Notes: generated from the sequence alone by a model not told the origin. Positions 34,121 to 43,890 are shown, counted from the first letter of the stretch. The stretch is 62,956 bases of DNA from an uncultured Eubacterium sp. (GCA_910584595.1 CAJUBQ010000019.1:1-62956), one strand, 5' to 3'. Translations and numbers: made by a program.

Positions 34121-36415
34121 CTACATATTTGCAATCAAAGCAGCTATTTCATCTGAAGACATAACATGGCTCGGATCAGATAAATCCATCATATCATCAT
34201 TTTTTGCTGGAGCAGGATCAGACAGTAAATCTGTATTAGCAATCAAAGCAGCTATCTCTTCTGAACTCATAACCTGATTAGACGTTGATTTATCATTTTC
34301 AAGAGGTATTTCTAATATTTTATCAATATCCAAATCTTCCAATGAATCAGCTGGAATATTATCAATATTCATCTCTTTCATAATTTGTTCTAATTCTTCA
34401 TCTGTTGATTCTGAACCAGATTTCTGAAGAGACGGTTGTTGTACTGCCTTTTGAAAATCCGGTTCTAAAGTTTCTGCCATAAATGAACTTTTAGCAGTTT
34501 CTTCAGAAGTTTTCTCTGAATCCGGTTCTATATTTATATTTGTGCCAAGATTAGCAACCATAGCTGCTAATTTATCCGGTGTAATTTCATTACCAAATCC
34601 ATTTGTATCAGCTGGAGAAATATCTGGCTTTGACTCTGTCGATGATAAAACTGTTTCATGCGTCATTGTATTAAATTCTGACTCAGCTGCTTTTGATTGC
34701 AATAATGGTTCTTCAGTGATGGAAGGCAGTTCTATCTCAGACTCTATCGGCTGAAGTTCTGATTCGCTTTCCATTGGCTGCAACACCGGTTCCGGTTTTG
34801 TTGACTGAAATTCAGTTTCCATTGGCTGCAACGCTGGCTCCGGTTCCATTGACTGAAGTTCAGTTTCACTTTCCATTGGCTGCAACGCTGGTTCCGGTTC
34901 TATCGGCTGAAGTTCAAGTTCACTTTCTATCGGCTGCAACGCTCCTATCGGCTGAAGTTCTGGTTCACTTTCGATTGACTGTATTTCTGGCTCCGCTTCT
35001 ATCGGCTGTATTTCTGGCTCCGCTTCTATCGACTGAAGTTCTGGTTCGCTTTCCATTGGCTGTATTTCTGGCTCCGCTTCTATCGACTGAAGTTCTGGTT
35101 CGCTTTCCATTGGCTGTATTTCTGGCTCCGCTTCTATCGGCTGAAGTTCTGGTTCGCTTTCCATTGGCTGTATTTCTGGCTCCGCTTCTATTGGCTGAAG
35201 TTCAGACTCTTCAAAAATTGGTGCAAGCGTCTGCTCATCATCAATTGATTTTAAATTTGAAGGCGAAGACTGAGCGGCATTCATCTGTTGTAATAATCTA
35301 TCTAAATTTGATTCTGAAGAATTTTGTATGTTCTGCTGTAATTTTTTATCATCATCAAATGAAAATTCATGATTTATATCTAACGACGACATAAAATCGT
35401 CCGATTCATTAAGCTCCATCTCTGGCTGTAATACAGAATCATTTTCATTAATATCTAATGTTGGAACACCAGGTTGTGATATAAAAATATCTTTATCTAC
35501 ATCTAATGGTGAAATATTATCTTCTAATCCATCCAATTCCATTTCCGGCTGCGATGCAAAAATATCTTTATCCACATCTAATGGTGAAATGTTATCTTCT
35601 AATCCTTTTAACTCCATTTCCGGCTGTAAAATTGAAATATCATCATCGATATTTAATGGTGAAATATCATCATTAAATTCATTGATTTCCATCTGTGATT
35701 GCGGTATAGATATTTGTTCAGATTTGATAGAAGCCACTTTATTGACTGACTCTAAAATTTCATTACGAAGAGATGATTCCATCTCTTTCATATTATGCAG
35801 TATTTCTTTCTGTTTTTCTAATACATCTTTATTTCCTTGCAAAATTGTCGTGCGGTCTTCTTCGCTGAATCCAGGTTGCGTTTCGTTGAAAGAAAACTCT
35901 GCTTTTTCATCTTTATTTGTATTAGCAAGTATATCGGTTAAATCATTTTGCATGCTTGTAAGTCTCTGCATCATCCTGTCATTAGAAATCAACAAAGCAT
36001 TTGTATTTTGTTTGTTTCGATTAATTTGAGCTTTTGCTAACGCTTTTTGTGCTGCAATCAATTCTTTATAAGGAATATTGGATACATCACCAAGATTCTC
36101 CATTTTTTGATCCATTTGATCGAAATATTTACGCATTAACAAATAAGAAGCTTTTTCTGATCGATAAACATTATCAAAAGCTTCTTCTTGTTCTTTTGCC
36201 CTTTTTTCAATTAATTTTCCAATAAATAACATTTCAACATAAACTGATACAAGCAAAAAAGTTCCTAAGGCGCCAATCACAATCATATTAGCCGGATCAT
36301 TGATAATCTCATACAATTCAATTACAGCTAATAATACAATCAACAGCGATACCAATGAAATCTTCATCATATGACCGTTTTTCTTTTCTGCTTTTTCTTT
36401 GTAATCTTGCGACAT
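34121..36415 (-). CDS. Repetitive acidic membrane protein with C-terminal IAALIAN motifs
   Basis: The protein has 764 residues from an ATG behind GAGGGG. Two membrane helices (~17-36 and 43-65) are followed by a cytoplasmic coiled-coil region to ~residue 220. Next come three ~27-residue repeats (ISPLDVDKDIF type, ~242-338) and about twenty Glu/Pro repeats of EPEIQPMES type (~400-575). Near the C-terminus are ITPDKLAAMVANL, MSSEEIAALIANT and, as the last residues, MSSDEIAALIANM. The last motif resembles the short SQDEIDALL helix of flagellar switch proteins FliM/FliN, so it may be a docking peptide. Function unknown. It lies between two tRNA genes. Confidence 0.75.
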   Translation of the reverse strand: MSQDYKEKAEKKNGHMMKISLVSLLIVLLAVIELYEIINDPANMIVIGALGTFLLVSVYVEMLFIGKLIEKRAKEQEEAFDNVYRSEKASYLLMRKYFDQMDQKMENLGDVSNIPYKELIAAQKALAKAQINRNKQNTNALLISNDRMMQRLTSMQNDLTDILANTNKDEKAEFSFNETQPGFSEEDRTTILQGNKDVLEKQKEILHNMKEMESSLRNEILESVNKVASIKSEQISIPQSQMEINEFNDDISPLNIDDDISILQPEMELKGLEDNISPLDVDKDIFASQPEMELDGLEDNISPLDVDKDIFISQPGVPTLDINENDSVLQPEMELNESDDFMSSLDINHEFSFDDDKKLQQNIQNSSESNLDRLLQQMNAAQSSPSNLKSIDDEQTLAPIFEESELQPIEAEPEIQPMESEPELQPIEAEPEIQPMESEPELQSIEAEPEIQPMESEPELQSIEAEPEIQPIEAEPEIQSIESEPELQPIGALQPIESELELQPIEPEPALQPMESETELQSMEPEPALQPMETEFQSTKPEPVLQPMESESELQPIESEIELPSITEEPLLQSKAAESEFNTMTHETVLSSTESKPDISPADTNGFGNEITPDKLAAMVANLGTNINIEPDSEKTSEETAKSSFMAETLEPDFQKAVQQPSLQKSGSESTDEELEQIMKEMNIDNIPADSLEDLDIDKILEIPLENDKSTSNQVMSSEEIAALIANTDLLSDPAPAKNDDMMDLSDPSHVMSSDEIAALIANM
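34690..35215. repeat. Coding tandem repeats (Glu/Pro-rich)
   Basis: Minus-strand codons for ELQPIEAEPEIQPMESEP-type units recur every 24 or 48 bases with few silent changes (blocks around GGCTCCGCTTCTATCGGCTG). Nucleotide-level similarity is high, so copy number probably varies between strains by slippage or recombination. Confidence 0.85.
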
Positions 36416-36441
36416 GATTATTACCCCTCTCATTTAATAAA

Positions 36442-36515
36442 TGCACCTAACTGGATTCGAACCAGCGGCCTACCGCTTAGGAGGCGGTCGCTCTATCCTG
36501 CTGAGCTATAGGTGC
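36442..36515 (-). tRNA. tRNA-Arg (CCT)
   Basis: A 74-base cloverleaf, no encoded CCA: acceptor GCACCTA/TAGGTGC plus A, anticodon arm ACCGC-CTCCTAA-GCGGT with CCT, T-arm CTGGTTCGAATCCAG. Confidence 0.97.
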
Positions 36516-36532
36516 AAATTTTGACACAAATA

Positions 36533-37414
36533 TTAATCAAGAAAGTTAATCTTTCCCTGCATCCAAATATTACCTTTAAATCTTCTTCCTACTTCAGGTA
36601 AACCTATGAGATCTTTTTCATTAATACACAAATCAAAAATTAAATCATTAGCATTTATTTTCATTAATAAAACATTTTCTTTTGTAAGCTGATTCTGTGT
36701 TTCTTTTATTTCTAAAATAGTGCCTAAAATAGAATATTGATCGCTTTCAATACCATATGGCATAAAATAACTTTCAACAATACTAAAAACATCTTCTTTT
36801 TCTACACGTTTTGAGATCATCGAGTATAAATCTATATCTTCTAATGTCAGGCTTTCAATTGCTTCTTCATCTCCATCACGCGCAGCAGCCATCAAATAAT
36901 TATGATTTAATCTGTTTTTCTCCGTATTCTTAATTTGTTGCTCATTTTTACAAATAGGCAAAATAATTTTTCCATTTAAAGCCAAAGCAGATAATGTAGT
37001 GGTAACGTTTTGAAAAGGCGCTTCGCATATTGCTTTTTGGTTTAAGTAATCGGCAACATTCTGCATATAAAAAATCAGTGTAACTCCAAGCCGCATCTCA
37101 TCACAAATACCAGCATATGATTCATTATTAACATGTCGCTCAATTTCAATCTGCTCATCTGTTGAAATGCCATGTCCTATAAAAACCGGATAATAATATT
37201 CCATTGAAAAATTTCCTTCATCCTGATATTGACCACAAATAACAATGCCAAAGCTTTCATGAAACATTTTTGTTATTTGAATAAACTCACATCCATCAGA
37301 ATCAACAGCAATCTTTTGCATATCCGGATTTTCTATACTGTCTCTAATTAATTTTTCAAGCTGCCTTTTATCTCTAAATTCACTAAATCCTATTGTACGC
37401 AGAAAGCGATGCAT
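36533..37414 (-). CDS. DUF3881 family protein
   Basis: The protein has 293 residues beginning MHRFLRTIGFSEFRDKRQLE, as in DUF3881 proteins, which I know mainly from Lachnospiraceae. Conserved parts include MEYYYPVFIGHGIS, CDEMRLGVTLIFYMQN, NYLMAAARDGDEEAIESLTLEDID and VGRRFKGNIWMQG. No catalytic motif is evident and the role is unknown. It supports the family-level placement of the genome. Confidence 0.85.
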   Translation of the reverse strand: MHRFLRTIGFSEFRDKRQLEKLIRDSIENPDMQKIAVDSDGCEFIQITKMFHESFGIVICGQYQDEGNFSMEYYYPVFIGHGISTDEQIEIERHVNNESYAGICDEMRLGVTLIFYMQNVADYLNQKAICEAPFQNVTTTLSALALNGKIILPICKNEQQIKNTEKNRLNHNYLMAAARDGDEEAIESLTLEDIDLYSMISKRVEKEDVFSIVESYFMPYGIESDQYSILGTILEIKETQNQLTKENVLLMKINANDLIFDLCINEKDLIGLPEVGRRFKGNIWMQGKINFLD

Positions 37415-37482
37415 CCCGTCTGTTCCTCCTTTCTCTGCTTAATGCTATTATTATATAATACTTTTATCACTTTTGCAATATT

Positions 37483-37980
37483 TTACTTATAATTTAACGC
37501 CATATCCAAAGCTTCCTTCTCTTCTGACGCCAATACAATAATCGATTTACCTGCGATAATTTCTTTTATATACGTATAACATCCTTCTCTGCTATGCATT
37601 GCATTAATGACAAATCCATCATTTTTTTCATTTAATAATGCTAAAGAAAAACTCAATTTACCGCCCATCTCATTAAACGCATCATATTTTACTAATCCAA
37701 TTTTTTGAAAAGTTACATTCATCTGGTTTTCCAGTTTTTCAATTTTACTTTTATTTGTATAATGAGATTCTACCAAATCATTCAGCTGTTCCAGGCGCTC
37801 TTCTATTTTTTCTTCTAAAGATTTTGCATCTGTATCTCCCATAAATTTCTTATATTTCTTCTTTAGTTTTCCAATCATACACATATTAATGAAAAGTAAT
37901 AACAATAATAAAACAACGGCGCCTGCTAATCCCCAGACAAGATATTCCAATTCAATGCCAAGGTAATCACATAAATTCAT
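37483..37980 (-). CDS. DUF4446 family membrane protein
   Basis: The protein has 165 residues. One N-terminal membrane helix (LVWGLAGAVVLLLLLLFINM) is followed by KKKYKKFMGDTDAKSLEEKI, a coiled coil and a beta-rich domain (VKYDAFNEMGGKLSFSLALL and DGFVINAMHSREGCYTYIKE). DUF4446 genes commonly follow spo0J in Firmicutes, as here. Role unknown. Confidence 0.88.
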   Translation of the reverse strand: MNLCDYLGIELEYLVWGLAGAVVLLLLLLFINMCMIGKLKKKYKKFMGDTDAKSLEEKIEERLEQLNDLVESHYTNKSKIEKLENQMNVTFQKIGLVKYDAFNEMGGKLSFSLALLNEKNDGFVINAMHSREGCYTYIKEIIAGKSIIVLASEEKEALDMALNYK

Positions 37981-38057
37981 TTTTTCATCCTCTTCCTATA
38001 TTATTAAATATAAAATTAACTTTTTATTTCTTACACAATGGATATTTGTATTTCACT

Positions 38058-38969
38058 TTATTTTTTTATCGACTGGAACATTTCCAGTAAATGTTCAAAT
38101 TGATCAGAATCATAATATTCAATTTCTATTTTTCCTTTATTTTTATCTTTAAAATTAATAATAACCTTAGTTCCAAGCGCTTGCTTCATTTTTTCTTCTA
38201 ATTCATGGTAAACCGCTTTTAGCTGCTTCTTTTCTTCATCATCTTCCTTCAATTTGTCATTAGTTACTATATCCCCTTTTAAAATTTTCTTTATAAGTTT
38301 TTCTGTTTCCCTCACACTGAGTTTTTCATCAAATATCTTTTGTGCTACTGTAAACTGCATATCTTGATCTTCAATTGCCAAAAGCGCCCGCGCATGTCCT
38401 GTAGTCAACATTTCATCTACTACCATCTGTTGTACTTTTTCATTTAATTTTAAAAGACGCATAGAATTTGTAACAGTTGTTCTTGATTTAGATACTCTTT
38501 CTGCTACTTCATCTTGCTTTAAATTAAATTCCGTCAATAATCGTTTATATGCAATTGCCTCTTCAATAGGATTTAAATCCTCTCTCTGAATATTTTCAAT
38601 CAAAGAAATTTCTACTCTTTCTTGTGGCGTAAGATTTTTTACAATAATGGGAATCTCTTTCACCCCTGCTAATTTAGCTGCACGCCAACGTCTTTCTCCT
38701 GCAATAATCTCATAGTATGTATCTTTATTTTGTACAATTAGTGGCTGCAATACACCAAATTGTTTAATAGACTCAGATAATTCTAAAAGTGCGTCTTCAT
38801 CAAAATTTTTTCTTGGCTGTTCTTTATTTGGTTCAACTTGATTGATATTAACCATAAATTCATCCTGTTTTGGTTCTTCATTTATTTCTACATTCCCAAC
38901 TTTATCTGGAATCAATGAATCTAATCCTTTTCCCAGCCCTTTACCCAGACCACTCTTTTTTACAGGCAT
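38058..38969 (-). CDS. parB: Chromosomal ParB (Spo0J)
   Basis: The ATG behind AGAAAGGA gives 303 residues, MPVKKSGLGKGLGKGLDSLI (conserved Spo0J start). It has VNINQVEPNKEQPRKNF, SIKQFGVLQPLIV, YYEIIAGERRWRAAKLAGV (GERRxRA CTP/DNA-sliding box), SLIENIQREDLNPIEEAIAY and the HTH DEVAERVSKSRTTVTNSMRL. It loads on parS and slides as a CTP-dependent clamp to organise and segregate the origin. Four parS sites lie just upstream of its operon. Unlike the element ParB, it is intact. Confidence 0.96.
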   Translation of the reverse strand: MPVKKSGLGKGLGKGLDSLIPDKVGNVEINEEPKQDEFMVNINQVEPNKEQPRKNFDEDALLELSESIKQFGVLQPLIVQNKDTYYEIIAGERRWRAAKLAGVKEIPIIVKNLTPQERVEISLIENIQREDLNPIEEAIAYKRLLTEFNLKQDEVAERVSKSRTTVTNSMRLLKLNEKVQQMVVDEMLTTGHARALLAIEDQDMQFTVAQKIFDEKLSVRETEKLIKKILKGDIVTNDKLKEDDEEKKQLKAVYHELEEKMKQALGTKVIINFKDKNKGKIEIEYYDSDQFEHLLEMFQSIKK

Positions 38970-38970
38970 T

Positions 38971-39738
38971 TTATAAATCCTTTCTATTAATAATCTCTTT
39001 TGCCAATAAACGATAGCTTTCTGCACCTGCTGATTTCTTATCATATAAGTTAATAGGCAATCCATGGCTAGGCGCTTCTGCCAATTTCACATTTCTTGGT
39101 ATAATTGTTTTATATATCATTGTGTTTAAGTTTTCTTTTACATTCTCTACAACTTGCATAGATAAATTTGTTCTGGCATCATACATCGTAAATACAACAC
39201 CCTCAATAACAACATTTGGATTTAATCGCTGTTGTACCAAATCAATCGTATGTATTAACTGACTTAATCCTTCCAAAGCATAATATTCACATTGTATAGG
39301 AACAAGAATAGAATTGGCTGTCGTCATCGCATTGACAGTTAACATATTCAAAGCTGGTGGACAATCTATGATTACATAGTCAAAATCGTCTCTTATATAA
39401 TCTATGGCATTTTTCAATAAATATTCCTTATCATTTACACCTAATAATTCTATTTCGGCGCCCGACAAGTTTACATTGGAAGGAATAATACATAAACCTT
39501 CTACTTGTGTTTGATAAATACTTGATTTAACGGTACATTCATCTAATAGCAATTCATATACTGTATTCTCTAATTCACTCTTTTCTAATCCAATTCCGCT
39601 TGTTGTATTCCCCTGCGGATCTAAATCTATCGTAAGTATTCTTTTTCCCATCTCTGCAAGACAAGATGATAAATTAATTGCGGTAGTTGTCTTACCAACT
39701 CCACCCTTCTGATTTGCAATTGCAATGATTCTTCCCAT
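38971..39738 (-). CDS. parA: Chromosomal ParA (Soj)
   Basis: The ATG behind AAAGGA gives 255 residues beginning MGRIIAIANQKGGVGKTTTA (deviant Walker A). RILTIDLDPQGNTTSG and YVIIDCPPALNML complete the ATPase site. It works with Spo0J in origin segregation and, through DnaA, in initiation control. It lies one base upstream of parB and directly next to the parS region. Confidence 0.96.
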   Translation of the reverse strand: MGRIIAIANQKGGVGKTTTAINLSSCLAEMGKRILTIDLDPQGNTTSGIGLEKSELENTVYELLLDECTVKSSIYQTQVEGLCIIPSNVNLSGAEIELLGVNDKEYLLKNAIDYIRDDFDYVIIDCPPALNMLTVNAMTTANSILVPIQCEYYALEGLSQLIHTIDLVQQRLNPNVVIEGVVFTMYDARTNLSMQVVENVKENLNTMIYKTIIPRNVKLAEAPSHGLPINLYDKKSAGAESYRLLAKEIINRKDL

Positions 39739-39943
39739 TACTTTTCCTTTCTGAATCACATAACTGTGATTAATATACAGTTGGTAAACATTCATTTTGC
39801 CAATCTTTCTTATTAAAATCTATTATAACATCTTCTCATTTCATTTTCTATAGATTTTACAAAAAATCTAACTTTTAGCATTTTTCACTACTTTTACTTG
39901 ATGAACTGATCTTATATATAAAAAAAGACAAATTTTATTTTCC

Positions 39944-40107
39944 TAGAGCGTGTTTGAAAAATGCTTTCTGTGAGATGTGCTTCACAGTTTGTGGAGAATT
40001 TATCCCAAATTTAGGAGTCATAGTGGGCTATGTTGACTAAATTTGGGATAAATTCTTCGCAAAATGGGGAGTGCAGATCGCGGGAATGATTTTTCAAACA
40101 CGCTCTA
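39944..40107. repeat. Family-1 palindromic repeat, copy B
   Basis: Terminal inverted repeats TAGAGCGTGTTTGAAAAAT and ATTTTTCAAACACGCTCTA enclose inner inverted arms (TTTATCCCAAATTTAG / CTAAATTTGGGATAAA) around the core CATAGTGGGCTATG (40018-40031). It has no ORF. The form is MITE- or REP-like. Confidence 0.85.
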
Positions 40108-40113
40108 ATATAA

Positions 40114-40129
40114 TGTTTCACGTGAAACA
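40114..40129. other. parS: parS site 1
   Basis: TGTTTCACGTGAAACA, a perfect 16-bp palindrome identical to the Bacillus Spo0J-binding consensus. Confidence 0.95.
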
Positions 40130-40405
40130 TTTATTTGTAGAATCTTTTCATTTTTTTGTTATTGAAATTTTCCTTTACAGCTTGTAAATATTACGTCAAA
40201 ATTCTTTATTTAATATACTTTGTAGAATATTATCCATTACTTATAAGTAGAAAACCTTTATGAAACAAACTCCGATTATTTATAAAAGCTATACTATTAT
40301 TTATTCAGCTGACACAATGATTTGTTGTTAAAATATTATTTATATAGATTATAATAATATTTAATTAATTATTTACTAGATATTTATATAAATCAAAGAA
40401 CAAAA

Positions 40406-40421
40406 TGTTTCACGTGAAACA
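40406..40421. other. parS: parS site 2
   Basis: TGTTTCACGTGAAACA, perfect match. Confidence 0.95.
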
Positions 40422-40649
40422 TTTATCTATAAAAATATGTATAAAAACCAATTTTATAAGAAAGGAAAAATATTAATAACTATAAATTAACTATTATAAT
40501 TAAAAATAAAAATTAACAATATTAATAGTAGACATAAAATAAGCTTCCTATCATCTAAAAGGCTTTATTTTTTTCTGTGATAGGTTTAATAGTTTAAAAA
40601 GCTGTACAAAGTAATCATTTAATACATGTATTTCATCTCTAAATAGCTC

Positions 40650-40831
40650 TAGAGCGTGTTTGAAAAATCATTCCCGCGATCTTCACTCCCCACTTTGCGG
40701 AGAATTCATCCCAAATTTAGTCAACATAGCCCACTATGACTCTTAAATTTGGAATAAATTCTCCATATCATGCCCTGTGGGTACAAACTGTAAAGCACAT
40801 CTCACAGAAAGCATTTTTGAAACACGCTCTA
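40650..40831. repeat. Family-1 palindromic repeat, copy C (inverted relative to copy B)
   Basis: TAGAGCGTGTTTGAAAAATC at one end and ATTTTTGAAACACGCTCTA at the other, with the core in reverse orientation (CATAGCCCACTATG, 40725-40738). It carries a few bases more than copy B near the right end. Family-2 sequence starts directly at its right edge. Confidence 0.85.
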
Positions 40832-40991
40832 TTGCTCCATCCGGACAAATTTAGAGTTTAATACTGACTGATTCATCTCAGTGCAAGGCAAAATTTTGAC
40901 GGCGATGTGGTTCCATCAACTAGAAATTTTAACGTTGCAATGATGTGAATCAGGCTGTAATAAACTCTAATTTCTGTCCGGATGGAGCAAT
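40831..40991. repeat. Family-2 palindromic repeat, full copy
   Basis: ATTGCTCCATCCGGACA and TGTCCGGATGGAGCAAT are perfect 17-bp terminal inverted repeats. Imperfect pairing continues inward (TTTAGAGTTTAATACTGACTGATTCA against its complement near 40940-40975). No ORF. Confidence 0.85.
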
Positions 40992-41385
40992 AGAAATTTT
41001 TAAACATATTAACACAATAATTTTCGCAATCTGCATTTCTACTTTATGTATATTAAATTTAATTTATTCAGTATAGCACGCGCAATCCATAAAAACCAAT
41101 GATATAAAACACTACAGAAAAAATTTGAACTTCTCTGACAAAGTTTTTATAACCATTTCTGAAACAAATAATTTAAAATATTTTTATGTGTCTGCATAAT
41201 ATTTGGACTAATATATCATTTAAATATCTTGTATTTACTGACTTTATGCATATGCAAATCAGAGTAAACATAAACAAAACACTACATTAGTGTACTGACA
41301 CAATGACATTTTAACTAACTTTAGCAGCCACAATGATTTTATTATATGGCTTGTGGATAATCATATTAGTTAAGGCTCCTTCTCT

Positions 41386-41448
41386 CCACTAAACATTTTA
41401 ACATAGCAATGATGTGAATCAAACTGCGATAAACACTAATTTCTGGTC
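41386..41448. repeat. Family-2 repeat, truncated copy
   Basis: Matches the right half of the full copy (AGCAATGATGTGAATCA, then AAACACTAATTTCTG) but lacks the terminal CCGGATGGAGCAAT and the left half. Confidence 0.7.
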
Positions 41449-41845
41449 TAATAGTACTCTAAATTTAATTATCATATCTAAAAATAATTTTCCTATAAAA
41501 TAGACATTAATAAAAATCACAAAATTTTGAATTGATATAATACTATTCAGAATTACTAATAATCAGTCAGTACCTTTACAATGTTTGTGTGTATTATAAT
41601 GATATTATTTATAATTAACATCAAATTCCAATAATTAGTATTTTCTAAATGATAAGTAAAAATAGCAGTAATGGCTGCCAATTATTAACTGCACACAATA
41701 CAAAAAAAGCAATTGAAACAATATCTAAAGGCTATATTTATTATAAAAAATAAAATAATTAGTAATAGAACAGGCAAATATTATATAATTTTTATAATAA
41801 TTTTTCTTGCAAATTATTTAATTATTTTGATCTTTTATAATAAAA

Positions 41846-41861
41846 TGTTTCACGTGAAACA
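41846..41861. other. parS: parS site 3
   Basis: TGTTTCACGTGAAACA, perfect match. Confidence 0.95.
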
Positions 41862-42156
41862 TATCTTTTATTAGATTATGCAATTTTACTGTATAAAATT
41901 TTCATTATTAGCTGGAATTCAAATACATTTTTATTACACATGTTTCACTGAGTACTACTACAGCGTTTTTAATTAACTACACTTAAAGAATACCGTATTT
42001 ATCAGTGTTTCACGCGAAAATATGGTGTAGTTAATTAGCGAACGTTATACTACTATTAAATAAGCTTTAAGTATATTTATTAAATACTGGTATAACCCAA
42101 TTTAAATAAGCATACCTTTGACTGACCTAAATTTCCAATGGCATATGTCAATAATC

Positions 42157-42198
42157 TGTGAAGCACATCTCACACAAAGCATTTTTCAAACACGCTCC
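42157..42198. repeat. Family-1 repeat, one end only
   Basis: CTGTGAAGCACATCTCAC, then AAAGCATTTTTCAAACACGCTCC. It matches the end of copies B and C and again abuts a family-2 copy. Confidence 0.75.
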
Positions 42199-42199
42199 A

Positions 42200-42354
42200 A
42201 TGCTCCATCCGGAGAGAAATTAAAGTTAATACTGACTAATTCCCCTCAGTACAAAACAAAATTTTGACGGCAATGTGGGTCATCGACTAAAAACTAATAC
42301 AGCATAATGTAAATCAGTCTGTACTAAACTCTAATTTCCGGACCAGATGGAGCA
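42200..42354. repeat. Family-2 repeat, diverged copy
   Basis: ATGCTCCATCCGGA at the left and TCCGGACCAGATGGAGCA at the right, with shared internal sequence (AAAATTTTGACGGCAATGTGG). It is more diverged than the full copy. Confidence 0.8.
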
Positions 42355-42437
42355 CTAATCAAGAAAAAACTTAAAATTTGGTATAATTTTTTTTAGCATA
42401 TTTACGAACTCCATTATAAAACAATAAAACTTAAATA

Positions 42438-42453
42438 TGTTTCACGTGAAACA
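42438..42453. other. parS: parS site 4
   Basis: TGTTTCACGTGAAACA, perfect match. Confidence 0.95.
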
Positions 42454-42909
42454 TTACCTAATTAACCTTCCATCACAAATTACATAATTAAATAATTAAA
42501 TGAAACTTATAGCATTTTATAAAGTATTCAAAAATGAAGTAATGAAAAAAATATCATTTATAAAAATTTTTGACTAATATCCAAAACCAATATTATTAAC
42601 TTAAGCTTTTCATAGTTAAACTATACGCCTGTCAAAACGTTTTTGCCGTCTAATACATCCTCTGAAAAGGCACTATAGAGGTACTTTTAGAGAATGCAAA
42701 ATCCAATAATTACAAAGCCTTAAGCGCAAAACCTTTGCTGTGCATTTTAGATGTAGAATTTAAAAATTGCAATTTTCATCAGTTCAGCAGGATCATAAAA
42801 CAATTATAAAATTTTGAATTTTTTTAACATATAATAAACAAAATACGGTATAATAACAATATAAATTCTTTTATTATATTTCATTTCAAAACACATAAGG
42901 AGGATTTTT

Positions 42910-43881
42910 ATGAATAAACCTGTTAAAAAAATATTAACATTATCAACACTATTAATAGCTGGAATGCAACTGATAAATGAATATACTGATGTGTGCATTT
43001 CACCGATACATCCCTCCAAGGAGGATAAAACATTTTTTTGGAAAGATCTGAAAATAAATTACGCAGAAAAAGGAAATGAGAATAATCCCCCTCTTCTTTT
43101 ACTTCATCACTTATATCCAACTTCTTCCAAAGAAGAATGGCGTCATATTGATGATACATTAGCAAGTAAATTTCACATTTTTGAACTTGATTTACCTGGC
43201 TGCGGAAAATCATCCAAACCAAATATTACATATATTAATTATATGTATGTTGAACTTATTAACGATTTTATTAAAAAAGTGATAGGTAAAAAGACAAGCA
43301 TCTGTGCAGCTGCATTTTCAAGTTCTTTTACTTTTATGACTGCGCGTATTTATCCGGAAATTATTGATAAAATAATTGTTATTCACCCTACAAATATTGA
43401 AGAATTATATACAACTGTATCAAAGGAAAGTAAAATAAAAGAAAAGATACTTGAAATTCCGATCATTAGTACTTTTCTTTATAATTGTATGATGAGCAAA
43501 TCAGCCATATCTGATTGCCATAAATATAAATATTACTACAATGAAAAAAATATTTCAGAACATATGATTGATATATCTTACTTTAATGCACATTATAAAC
43601 ATTCATCCGGAAAATACCTATTAGGAAGTATATTAGCTAATTATACAAATATAAATATTATTTATGCCCTTCCTAAAATTCATAAAGAAATTTATTTAAT
43701 TGGCAATGAAAATGCAAAAAAAACATTTCAGGAATATAAAAAATATAATGAAAACATTTACCCAATTTATGTATCTCACTGCGGACTTTTACCTCAATTA
43801 GAAATACCTGAAACAATTTCAGATAAAATTATTCAAATTTTTTTTAAAGACTCCTCACCCCGCAGCATAAAAAATAATTAG
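42910..43881 (+). CDS. Alpha/beta-hydrolase-like protein with altered nucleophile elbow
   Basis: The protein has 323 residues with AAGGAGG before the ATG. An N-terminal hydrophobic segment (ILTLSTLLIAGMQLI) may anchor it. The fold is that of an alpha/beta hydrolase: PPLLLLHHLYPTSS near the oxyanion strand, FHIFELDLPGCGKSSKP, and a late His in VSHCGLLPQLE. The nucleophile elbow reads AAFSSSFTF where GxSxG is usual, so both glycines are replaced and activity is uncertain. It lies 9 bases upstream of the methyltransferase-like gene and is probably cotranscribed. Confidence 0.75.
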   Translation: MNKPVKKILTLSTLLIAGMQLINEYTDVCISPIHPSKEDKTFFWKDLKINYAEKGNENNPPLLLLHHLYPTSSKEEWRHIDDTLASKFHIFELDLPGCGKSSKPNITYINYMYVELINDFIKKVIGKKTSICAAAFSSSFTFMTARIYPEIIDKIIVIHPTNIEELYTTVSKESKIKEKILEIPIISTFLYNCMMSKSAISDCHKYKYYYNEKNISEHMIDISYFNAHYKHSSGKYLLGSILANYTNINIIYALPKIHKEIYLIGNENAKKTFQEYKKYNENIYPIYVSHCGLLPQLEIPETISDKIIQIFFKDSSPRSIKNN

Positions 43882-43890
43882 GAGTATAAT

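Larger units (their letters stand above)
39739..42909. other. Gene-free 3.1-kb centromere region
   Basis: This very AT-rich stretch has no credible ORF. It contains four perfect parS palindromes, one near-match (TGTTTCACGCGAAAAT, 42006-42021, 13 of 16 bases) and two families of palindromic interspersed repeats, each listed separately. Between these I see only AT-rich sequence. Confidence 0.8.

Noticed and set aside
34774..35394. 206-codon plus-strand repetitive ORF
   Set aside because: Antisense frame of the Glu/Pro repeats in the real minus-strand gene.
42006..42021. Fifth parS site
   Set aside because: Three of 16 positions differ and the palindrome is broken; kept only as a near-match.
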